Part shown: positions 16,840 through 24,018 of the stretch, one piece after another | Layout of the letters: every line of letters begins with the position of its first letter | How positions within the stretch are numbered: the stretch's first letter is position 1 | DNA from: Hyphomicrobiales bacterium | GTDB taxonomy: Bacteria; Pseudomonadota; Alphaproteobacteria; Rhizobiales; Rhizobiaceae | Length of the DNA: 64,000 nt | Assembly (NCBI GenBank): GCA_002709005.1 | Contig: PAPH01000012.1 | Span: 16,197 to 80,196 of the forward strand | Reading direction: 5' to 3' | Program-made: the position numbers and the translations under genes | Notes under the pieces: model-generated | Seen by the model: only the letters and a program-made list of their open reading frames with translations | What the model was told of the DNA's origin: nothing | The model's database searches: none

Positions 16840-18060
16840 TCATCGCGCACCACCCGCAAGTTGTGCCGATTCCGGCAAGGATCGAAGCCGCATCATCGCC
16901 AGAGCGCCGACGACCGGTCCCGGCACCAACACCAGAAACGCCCAGTTCCACGAGCCCAGCCAATTGGCGAAGACAGGCACCACCCAGATGGTGAACACGG
17001 TGAGCGCAAAGCCGATTCCGAGCTGAAGGGCAAGCGCCGTGCCGACGAAATGCCGGTCGGCCAGTTCCGTCACCGCCGCCGAGAACTGCGCACTATCGCC
17101 GATAATGGAGACCCCCCAGACAATGGCGATCAGCGCCAAGAACCATCCCGGCCCGTCGAAGGCGAAGCCGATCAAGACGGCGCACAGAGCCGAAACCGCC
17201 ATCATGCCGACAGTAGTCAGGCAGCGGCCAATCCTGTCCGACAGCCAACCGCCGAGAAGGCAGCCCGCGACACCGGAGGCGACGACGACGAAACTCAGCA
17301 TCGACGAAGAGCCGAAGGGAAAGGAGACGAGCCCCTGCTCGGCTGCCCGCGCAAATGCCAGCATCCACGCCCACATCGCGTAGAGTTCCCACATGTGGCC
17401 GAAATAGCCGAGATTGGCCAGAAGCAGCGGCCTGGAGGTGAACACCTTCAACGACTGCCGCGGATCGAAGGTCGCGCGGCCGAAGCCATGCGGCCCCTCA
17501 TGGACGGCGAAGGCGAAAATCAGTGCGCCGACAACACTCGAGGCCGTCGTCAGCATGACCACGCCGCGCCAGTCGAGTCCGTCGGTTACCGCGCGGAAAA
17601 GATGCGGCATCGAGGAGCCGAGCGTCAGGGCGCCGATCAGAAATCCGAGCGCCAGCCCCCTGCCCCGGACGAACCATGTCGCCATCAGCTTGAGAGCCGG
17701 CGGATAGACGCCGGCGAGCGCGATGCCGGTAACGAACCGCGCCAACACCGCCATTTCCGGACCGGGCCCGAGCAGCAGCGCGGCATTGGCGAGAGCAGCG
17801 ATGGCGCTCGATACAGCCATCAGCCGGCTCATGCGAACCAGATCCGGCAGGTTGACGAGCGAGGCGCCAACCGCGCCGACAACGAAACCGAGCTGAACCG
17901 CATTGGTCAGCCAGGCCGCCTGCGACGTGGTCAGCGCCCATTCGCGCACCAGTTCAGGGATGATGGCGGTCGCCGAGAACCAGGTTGTCAGCACCCCGAC
18001 GACCCCGACGCAGATCAGCGTCAGCGCCTTCCAGCGCCCCTCGGCGGCCACCGTCCCCAT
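16840..18060 (-). CDS. Major facilitator superfamily transporter
   Basis: The 406-residue inner-membrane protein has about 12 hydrophobic helices, with the basic loop between helices 2 and 3 and a second basic loop (LSDRIGR) after helix 8, both typical of MFS carriers. It starts at 18060, 4 nt after the MaoC gene stop, so it is the fifth and last gene of the acyl-CoA operon (22.0 to 16.8 kb). In that setting it most likely imports the organic acid that the acyl-CoA ligase activates. A longer ATG at 18216 would overlap most of the MaoC start-distal region and is rejected. Substrate unknown. Confidence 0.9.
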   Translation of the reverse strand: MGTVAAEGRWKALTLICVGVVGVLTTWFSATAIIPELVREWALTTSQAAWLTNAVQLGFVVGAVGASLVNLPDLVRMSRLMAVSSAIAALANAALLLGPGPEMAVLARFVTGIALAGVYPPALKLMATWFVRGRGLALGFLIGALTLGSSMPHLFRAVTDGLDWRGVVMLTTASSVVGALIFAFAVHEGPHGFGRATFDPRQSLKVFTSRPLLLANLGYFGHMWELYAMWAWMLAFARAAEQGLVSFPFGSSSMLSFVVVASGVAGCLLGGWLSDRIGRCLTTVGMMAVSALCAVLIGFAFDGPGWFLALIAIVWGVSIIGDSAQFSAAVTELADRHFVGTALALQLGIGFALTVFTIWVVPVFANWLGSWNWAFLVLVPGPVVGALAMMRLRSLPESAQLAGGAR

Positions 18061-18064
18061 CACC

Positions 18065-18514
18065 TCACAGACCTTCGAGCGGCATGGTGTAGGTGGTCGC
18101 CGTCCCTTCCACGCAGATATCGCCGGCGCTATCGGTGACCGAGACCTTGAGCTGGCAGATAGGCTTGTCCGGGCGCACGGTTTCGACCTCGACCTTCCCG
18201 GTGATCGTTTCGCCAACGCCGACGGCCTTCTTGAAATTAAGATTGGTATTCAAGAACACGGTCCCCGGCCCTGGAAGATCTTCCGCGACGACGGCATTGA
18301 GAATGCCGGTGGTCACGCCGCCCTGCACGATCAGCTTGCCGAAAGCCGTCTTTTTCGCAAGTGCCTCATCGTAATGGACCGGATTGCGATCCCCCGTCAT
18401 CGCGGTGAAGGCGTGGATATCGTCCAACTTCGTGGTGCGGCTGCGCTCCGCGCTCGCCCCCTGTTCCGGCCGTCCCTTGATCGTTCCGGCCCAGCCGTCC
18501 TTGCCTTCAGCCAT
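18065..18514 (-). CDS. MaoC-family enoyl-CoA hydratase/dehydratase
   Basis: The 149-residue protein has the hot-dog-fold hydratase motif: D42, N44-P45 and H47 in GDRNPVHYDEALAKKTAFG. D42 and H47 would be the catalytic dyad. The usual His-Gly at the motif's end is Gln-Gly here. It hydrates a 2-enoyl-CoA to a 3-hydroxyacyl-CoA in the cytoplasm. The ATG at 18514 has GAAGGAG six nt upstream, better than an ATG at 18529, and overlaps the DUF35 gene by 8 nt. MaoC-like, DUF35 and thiolase-like proteins form known aldol-cleaving complexes in steroid side-chain degradation, which is the best available model for this trio. Confidence 0.9.
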   Translation of the reverse strand: MAEGKDGWAGTIKGRPEQGASAERSRTTKLDDIHAFTAMTGDRNPVHYDEALAKKTAFGKLIVQGGVTTGILNAVVAEDLPGPGTVFLNTNLNFKKAVGVGETITGKVEVETVRPDKPICQLKVSVTDSAGDICVEGTATTYTMPLEGL

Positions 18515-18938
18515 TGTATGCTCCTTCATCTGCGGTTTCGAATGCCGGCAGCACGCGGCCGCCGATATTGGTGGGTTTCATATTGAGCCTGTCGCCGACG
18601 GCGGGTTCGCCCGCGCCAGTGAGAATGTGCGACAGCATGGTCGGCCCCTCGTCGAGTTCGACGAGCCCGACGACGTAGGGGGCCACCGGAGCCCATCCGG
18701 GATGGCCCGGTTTGTGGACGACCGAGAACGACTTGAGCCGGCCCCTGCCGCTTGCCTCTTCGAAGTGGAGCTTGTCGCTCCAGCAATGGGGACAGATCTC
18801 GCGGGGATAGAAGACCGCTTTCGAGCAGTCCTCGCAGCGCTGGATCAACAGCCGCCCCTCGGCGGCCGCCTTCCAGAACGGCTTGGTCAGTTCGATCTCG
18901 GTCGGACCGGGCACCTTGAGTTCGGAAAGATCGCTCAT
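18507..18938 (-). CDS. DUF35 protein: Zn-ribbon plus OB-fold
   Basis: The 143-residue protein has a rubredoxin-like zinc ribbon (C35, C38, C49, C52) followed by an OB-fold domain with the VVHKPGHPGWAPVAPYVVGLVELDEG stretch. Proteins of this type bind and activate thiolase-like partners and may bind acyl-CoA. It overlaps the thiolase-like gene by 4 nt upstream and the MaoC gene by 8 nt downstream, a tight coupling that implies a protein complex. No enzymatic residue of its own is evident; its role is inferred from family and context. Confidence 0.9.
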   Translation of the reverse strand: MSDLSELKVPGPTEIELTKPFWKAAAEGRLLIQRCEDCSKAVFYPREICPHCWSDKLHFEEASGRGRLKSFSVVHKPGHPGWAPVAPYVVGLVELDEGPTMLSHILTGAGEPAVGDRLNMKPTNIGGRVLPAFETADEGAYNG

Positions 18939-20089
18939 TCGTCCGCTCCCAGCACCAGCGCTACCGCTTCGCTCATTGTCGCCCCGTTGCCGGTGGCGAG
19001 TGCGAAGCGCGGATTGTTGATCTGCCGCCCGGCGGCGGTGCCGCGCAGCTGGTGGACGGCCTCGACCACATGGGTCATGCCGCCAGCAAGATCCGGCTGG
19101 CCGTAGCCGATCTGTCCGCCATGGGTGTTCATCGGCTTGTCGCCGTCCGGCCCGAAATCATGCTCGCGCATGAAGCGGCCGAAACCGCCAGGTTCGCAAA
19201 GCCCCGAATCCTCGAGCGTCGCGGCGACCATGATCGTGTAGCAGTCATAGAGCGAGAGCAGGCTCATCTGGTCCGCCGTAACGCCGGCCTGCGCAAATGC
19301 CCGCTCCATCGAGGGCTTCAAAGGTCCCGATGTCAGGTTCGGCGCCTGGCTGACGGCGCGGTGGGTCACCTTCTCGCCGGCACCCAGCAGATGCACGGCG
19401 CGCGATCCAAGCTCCTTCGCCCGTCTGGCCGAAGTCACGATCACCGCTTCCGCACCGGCCACCGGCATGACGATCTCGTAGAGATGCAGCGGCGAGGCGA
19501 TGAGCGGCGAATTGAGAACATCCTCCACGCTCGCCGGCTTGCCGTAAAAGATAGCGTTCGGATTGCGCTGCGCATTGGCCCGCGCCCAGTGCGCGATCAG
19601 CGCGAAATCCTCGGCGCTCGTGCCGTATTTCGCCATATGCGCCTGCATCAGGAGCGCGTAGGAGATGTTGGCGCCCGACGCCCCGAAGGGAACGTCGAAC
19701 TCGCGGATAGGATTGCGGTTGGCGCTGCGCGGGGCTTCCGGATTGCGATGGTTGCCGAGCACGCAGAGCACGGTTTCGCACATGCCCGCCGAGATCGCCG
19801 CCGCCGCCCGCCAGATCATGCCCGGCCCGGATGCGCCGCCCAAATCGACGACATTGGCCATCACCGGCTGCAGGCCGAGATACTCGGCCACCGTCGCCGG
19901 CACGTGCTGCGGTGTCTCGCCCACCTGAGGCCCGACGAGGAGACCGTCGATCGCATCCTTTTCGATCCGCGCATCAGCAAGTGCCCTGGCGCTGACCCGC
20001 GCCAACATGCCAAGCGTCGTCTCGCCTTCCGTCTGGCGGACCGGTTTCAGTGACGCGACACCGATCAGCGCCGCCCTGGACCGGGTCAC
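18935..20089 (-). CDS. Thiolase-like protein (Ltp/aldolase type), catalytic Cys absent
   Basis: The 384-residue protein has the thiolase fold but not thiolase chemistry. Where thiolases have the acyl-accepting Cys the sequence reads VVDLGGASGPGM, and the C-terminal C-x-G motif is replaced by ALATGNGATM. The GHP motif is also altered (IGYGQPDLAGG). Tyr residues in SLLSLYDCYTI remain. This pattern fits the lipid-transfer-protein/Ltp2 subgroup that, with a DUF35 partner, catalyses retro-aldol cleavage of 3-hydroxyacyl-CoA. It starts with a 4-nt overlap on the ligase gene and overlaps the DUF35 gene by 4 nt. Aldolase function is inference; a carrier or other carbon-carbon lyase role is possible. 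Confidence 0.88.
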   Translation of the reverse strand: MTRSRAALIGVASLKPVRQTEGETTLGMLARVSARALADARIEKDAIDGLLVGPQVGETPQHVPATVAEYLGLQPVMANVVDLGGASGPGMIWRAAAAISAGMCETVLCVLGNHRNPEAPRSANRNPIREFDVPFGASGANISYALLMQAHMAKYGTSAEDFALIAHWARANAQRNPNAIFYGKPASVEDVLNSPLIASPLHLYEIVMPVAGAEAVIVTSARRAKELGSRAVHLLGAGEKVTHRAVSQAPNLTSGPLKPSMERAFAQAGVTADQMSLLSLYDCYTIMVAATLEDSGLCEPGGFGRFMREHDFGPDGDKPMNTHGGQIGYGQPDLAGGMTHVVEAVHQLRGTAAGRQINNPRFALATGNGATMSEAVALVLGADE

Positions 20090-22026
20090 AGTGCCACCCC
20101 CTCGCCCAACCGGGCGTATTCATTGAGACAGTTCGGGTTGGCGAGCGAGGCCTTGTTCTTGACCTCGAGCCCCGAGATCATCGCCTTGCAGGCGCCCTCC
20201 ACCCGCTTGCCGTTGATCGTGTAGGGAATGTCGGCAACCGCGTAGATCGCCGCCGGCACATGGCGCGGCGAGCATTCCTTGCGCAGCATCGACCGGATCG
20301 AGGACGCCAGTTCCGGCGTCGCGCATTGGCCCTCGCCCATCTTCAGGCAGAGCACGATTTCCTCGTCATTGTCGACCGGCCGGCCGAAGGTGATGCAGTC
20401 CTCCACCTCGGAGAAGCGGTCGCAGACATTGTAGATGTCGGCGGTGCCGATGCGGATGCCGCCGGGATTGAGCGTGAAGTCCGAGCGCCCGTGGATCACC
20501 GCGCTGCCGTCGGCGTTCAGCGTCGCCCGGTCGCCATGGGTCCAGATCTCGGCCCGGTCGCCGAAATAGGTCTGGTGATAGCGCTCCTCGCCTCCCTCAC
20601 CCCAGAAGGTGAGAGGCATGGAGGGAAACGGTTCGGTACAGACGAGTTCGCCGGCGCGTCCGACCACCGGCGCGCCACGCTCGTCGAGCACGTTGACCGC
20701 CAGCCCCAGCGCCCGCGTGGTCAGCATGCCCCGGCGTACCGGATGCAACGGCGAGCCGATCAGGAAGCAGCCGAGGATTTCGGTCCCGCCGGAGATCGAG
20801 GCGAAACCGAGATCGGATTTGATGGCCTCGTACATCCAGTCGTATTGGTGCGGCGCCACCGGACTGCCCGCGGACATCAGCCAGCGCAGAGAGGAGACGT
20901 CGGCCTCCCGCCCCGGCGCAAACCCCTTCTCGGCGAGCGTGGCGAGATATTTGGGCGAGATCCCGAGATGGGTGAGCTTCTCGGCCTCGACCATCCGCCA
21001 CAACGGCCCGCAGTCGACCCCGTGCTCCGTCTTCACGATCGGTGCCCCGTCATAGAGCCCGATCACGGCATCGCAGGCGAGCGCCGAGACCATCCAGTGA
21101 TACATCATCCAGGCGGCGTTCGAGTACCACATCAGCTTGTCGCCGGGACGCACGTCGCCATGCAGCATGTGCTCCTTGAGATGCTGCAGCAGCACCCCGC
21201 CGGTCCGGTGGACGATGGCCTTGGGTTTGCCGGTCGTCCCTGACGTGTAGAGGATATAGACCGGATCGTTGAAACCGACACGGGTGAATTCGAGCGGGCC
21301 GCCGCTGCCGAAATCGGCGTAGGAGACCACGGGGGCAGGCGCCTCGATCGCCCCCTCGCCGATCACGACGACCTGGCTCAGCCCCTCCATCCGTGCCGCC
21401 ACTTCGGACAGCCGGTCGGATATGTCGATCTCCTTGCCGCCATAACGGATGCGCGGCTCGACGAAGAGAACTTTGGGGCGCACCTGTCCAATCCGGTCGG
21501 AAATCGCGGCCCCGCCGAAATCCGGCGAGCAGGAGGTCCAGACCGCGCCGACAGCGGCGGTCGCCAAGAGCGTGACGAGGCATTCGATCCGGTTGGGCAT
21601 CACGGCGGCAACCCGGTCGCCGGGCCTGACCCCAGCGGCACGCAGTCCGTTCGCCACCCGCGCGCTCTCGGCGCGCAACTGGTCGGCGGTCAGCTCGCGC
21701 CGGCCGCCCGCCTCGTCGCCCTCGACCACGACGACGGCATCGCCGGTTCGCTTGAGTAGGTTTTCGGCCAGATTGATTTTCGCATCGGGGAAGAAACGCG
21801 CGCCGGTCATCCAGTGCGCCGGGTCGGGCACGAAGGCCGCCTCCCCCTTCTCGCCGATCACGCCGGCGAAATCCCAGAGCTGCGACCAGAAGGCGCCGGG
21901 TTCCGCGATCGACCAGCGGTGCAGGCTCTCATAGTCGGAGGGCTCGAAACCCGCCTCCCGCGCAAATTTTGCCAGTGCCGATTGCTCCGCCATGGCCGCG
22001 CCTGGCGTCCACATGACTTCCGTCAC
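20086..22026 (-). CDS. Acetoacetyl-CoA synthetase-like acyl-CoA ligase
   Basis: This 646-residue ANL-superfamily enzyme matches acetoacetate-CoA ligase in length and in its start (MWTPG, then the SDYESLHRWSI segment). The AMP-binding loop is YTSGTTGKPKAIVH. The C-terminal domain has the conserved hinge region around GRSDFTLNPGGIRIG and the Lys-containing NGKRVEGACK motif. It converts a small oxo- or branched carboxylate, ATP and CoA to the acyl-CoA. It is the first gene of a five-gene overlapping operon and diverges from the thiolase gene across a 122-nt promoter region with one operator. Acetoacetate is the family substrate, but the downstream hydratase/aldolase trio suggests a longer or substituted acid. 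Confidence 0.92.
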   Translation of the reverse strand: MTEVMWTPGAAMAEQSALAKFAREAGFEPSDYESLHRWSIAEPGAFWSQLWDFAGVIGEKGEAAFVPDPAHWMTGARFFPDAKINLAENLLKRTGDAVVVVEGDEAGGRRELTADQLRAESARVANGLRAAGVRPGDRVAAVMPNRIECLVTLLATAAVGAVWTSCSPDFGGAAISDRIGQVRPKVLFVEPRIRYGGKEIDISDRLSEVAARMEGLSQVVVIGEGAIEAPAPVVSYADFGSGGPLEFTRVGFNDPVYILYTSGTTGKPKAIVHRTGGVLLQHLKEHMLHGDVRPGDKLMWYSNAAWMMYHWMVSALACDAVIGLYDGAPIVKTEHGVDCGPLWRMVEAEKLTHLGISPKYLATLAEKGFAPGREADVSSLRWLMSAGSPVAPHQYDWMYEAIKSDLGFASISGGTEILGCFLIGSPLHPVRRGMLTTRALGLAVNVLDERGAPVVGRAGELVCTEPFPSMPLTFWGEGGEERYHQTYFGDRAEIWTHGDRATLNADGSAVIHGRSDFTLNPGGIRIGTADIYNVCDRFSEVEDCITFGRPVDNDEEIVLCLKMGEGQCATPELASSIRSMLRKECSPRHVPAAIYAVADIPYTINGKRVEGACKAMISGLEVKNKASLANPNCLNEYARLGEGVAL

Positions 22027-22089
22027 GTTCGTCCTCCCAAAAAAATCGGGCCTTGCCTCTCCGCAGGCCCTTTTAACCGGACGTTATTT

Positions 22090-22101
22090 TGGGTATAACC
22101 A
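22090..22101. promoter_or_regulatory. Operator-like palindrome in divergent promoter
   Basis: TGGGTATAACCA, extended as TTTTGG...CCAAAA on both flanks, lies in the 122-nt gap between the acyl-CoA ligase gene (minus) and the thiolase gene (plus). It matches the motif at 15777 at 11 of 12 bases and could control both divergent units. Confidence 0.55.
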
Positions 22102-22148
22102 AAAGTCAATATTGGTTGTTACAAGAAATCAGCCGGGAGGATTTTGCA

Positions 22149-23324
22149 GTGGATGACATCTTCATCGTGGGCGCGCTCCGCTCTGCCATCGGCAGCCTGG
22201 AAGGCACGCTCTCGCCCCTTTCCGCCGCCGAAATCGGCACCCAGGTAATCGCCGGCGTACTCACCGATACTGGGATCGACCCGGGTGCTATCGACGAGGT
22301 GATCGTCGGCCAGGTGCTGCAGGGCGGCGCGGGTCAGAACCCGGCCCGGCAGGCCGCGGTCAAGGCGGGCATTCCGGTCAACGTGCCGGCCATGACGATC
22401 AACAAGGTCTGCGGCGCCGGCCAGAAATCGATCCACCTCGCCGCCCAGGCGATCAAGGCGGGGGACGCCGGGGTAGTGCTCGCGGGCGGACAGGATTCAA
22501 TGAGTCAGGCGCCCCATATCCTCCCGAAGGCGCGCTCGGGACAGAAGATGGGCGATGCTGCAGTCCGCGACATGATGATCCTCGACGGGCTCTGGGACGC
22601 CTTCCACGACATCCACATGGGCAGCACGGTCGAGACGCTCGCGCGCCGCTACCAGATCACCCGCGAGGACCAGGACCGCTTCGCGCTCGCCTCGCAGCAG
22701 AAGGCGCGAGCGGCTCAGGAAGCCAATGTCTTCGCTGACGAGATCGTGCCCGTCACCGTCCCGGGCAGGAAGGGCGACACCCTGTTCGACCGCGATGAAC
22801 ACCCGCGCCAGACATCGCTCGAAAAACTCTCCGCCATGCGCCCGGCCTTCGAAGAAGACGGCACTATCACCGCCGGCAACGCCTCGGGCATCAATGACGG
22901 CGCTTCCGCCGTGCTCGTCGCCAGCGGCCGCCGGGTAAAGGAGCTCGGGCTCACACCGATCGCACGCATCGCGTCCTATGCGAGCTTCGCAATGGAACCG
23001 ATGAACATGGGGCTCGGCCCCGTAGGCGCATCCAGACAGGCACTGCACAAGGCCGGCTGGTCGGTGGCCGATCTCGACGTCATCGAGGTCAACGAAGCCT
23101 TCGCCGCGCAGTCGCTCGCGGTTCAGAAGGAGATGGGCTGGGATCTGGATAAATGCAATCCGCATGGCGGCGCCATCGCGCTCGGCCATCCGCTCGCCGC
23201 CTCAGGCAACCGTATCGTCGTCACCCTGGTCCACGAACTCAAGCGTCGCGGGAAAGGCAAAGGTCTCGCCACCCTCTGCATCGGCGGCGGCATGGGTGTC
23301 GCGATCTGCGTGGAAGCGGTCTGA
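22149..23324 (+). CDS. Acetyl-CoA C-acetyltransferase (canonical thiolase)
   Basis: The 391-residue protein has the complete thiolase active site: nucleophile Cys in INKVCGAG, NEAFAAQ, the His of GHPLAASG and the second Cys in LCIGGGMG. It catalyses CoA-dependent cleavage of 3-oxoacyl-CoA or condensation of two acetyl-CoA. The GTG at 22149 follows GGGAGGA at about 7 nt; an upstream TTG at 22089 lies inside the operator and is unlikely to be used. It is divergent from the ligase operon and would finish degradation of its acetoacetyl-CoA to acetyl-CoA. Its 3' end meets the FadR-type regulator gene with one base between stops. Confidence 0.94.
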   Translation: MDDIFIVGALRSAIGSLEGTLSPLSAAEIGTQVIAGVLTDTGIDPGAIDEVIVGQVLQGGAGQNPARQAAVKAGIPVNVPAMTINKVCGAGQKSIHLAAQAIKAGDAGVVLAGGQDSMSQAPHILPKARSGQKMGDAAVRDMMILDGLWDAFHDIHMGSTVETLARRYQITREDQDRFALASQQKARAAQEANVFADEIVPVTVPGRKGDTLFDRDEHPRQTSLEKLSAMRPAFEEDGTITAGNASGINDGASAVLVASGRRVKELGLTPIARIASYASFAMEPMNMGLGPVGASRQALHKAGWSVADLDVIEVNEAFAAQSLAVQKEMGWDLDKCNPHGGAIALGHPLAASGNRIVVTLVHELKRRGKGKGLATLCIGGGMGVAICVEAV

Positions 23325-23325
23325 A

Positions 23326-24018
23326 CTATTTGCGCGCGGCGTAGTCCATCGCGTCTTCCAGATGCGCCTTCATTGCCGCTGCGGCGCCTGCTTCGTCGCC
23401 CTTCGCCACGCAGTCGAGAATGCGCGTATGGCCTTCGAGCGCCTGCCTGAGCCCGTCCTTGGTCGCGAGCGTCACCTGACGCTCGGAGCCCGTGGCGGTC
23501 ATGACGAAATGGACGAGACTGTCGATCAGCGAATTGCCGGTACTCTCGCCGAGGATCCGGTGGAAATCCGCGTCCGCCTTGATCGCCTTTTCCGGGTCGT
23601 CGATATTGGCGGCCAGCGCCGCAACGCTCTCGCGCAGCTTTTCGACATGGTCGGGATCGATGGCCTTCGCCGCCAGCGCCGCGAGGTTGGGTTCGAACAG
23701 CATCCGGAGCTCGAAGACCTTGGCGACATTGTCGCCGTTGCCGCCAACCCAGGTTTCCAGCATGTGCCGCTCGCGGTCGGCGCGCGAACGCACGAAGGCG
23801 CCGCGGCCGGCATGAACCTCGATATATCCCTCGCGTTCGAGCGCCCTGAGCGCCTCGCGCAGGCTGATCCGGCTGATGCCGAACTGCTGGCACATGGTCC
23901 GTTCGCTCGGCAGCTTCTCGCCCGGCGGCAGGCCCTGTTTCTCGATCATCGTGCGGATCTGGTTGGCAACGTCCTGCCAGATCGACCGGCGCTCGATGGT
24001 CGCGAATAGGTCGGTCAT
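23326..24018 (-). CDS. FadR/FCD-type GntR transcriptional regulator
   Basis: The 230-residue protein has a winged helix-turn-helix (about residues 10-75, with LPSERTMCQQFGISRISLREALRALE region) and a C-terminal helical FCD effector domain with the D-x3-H...H metal-ligand pattern (DADFHRILGE). Such regulators bind a carboxylic acid and control its catabolic genes. Its ATG overlaps the molybdoenzyme gene's stop by 4 nt, so it is co-expressed with that enzyme. A palindrome at 27147-27161 of the odd-spaced FadR type lies in the divergent promoter that heads this cluster and is its likely operator. Ligand unknown. Confidence 0.92.
   Translation of the reverse strand: MTDLFATIERRSIWQDVANQIRTMIEKQGLPPGEKLPSERTMCQQFGISRISLREALRALEREGYIEVHAGRGAFVRSRADRERHMLETWVGGNGDNVAKVFELRMLFEPNLAALAAKAIDPDHVEKLRESVAALAANIDDPEKAIKADADFHRILGESTGNSLIDSLVHFVMTATGSERQVTLATKDGLRQALEGHTRILDCVAKGDEAGAAAAMKAHLEDAMDYAARK

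Noticed and set aside
22089..22148. TTG start for the thiolase gene at 22089
   Set aside because: It lies within the operator and lacks a ribosome site; GTG 22149 has GGGAGGA upstream and matches the family N-terminus.
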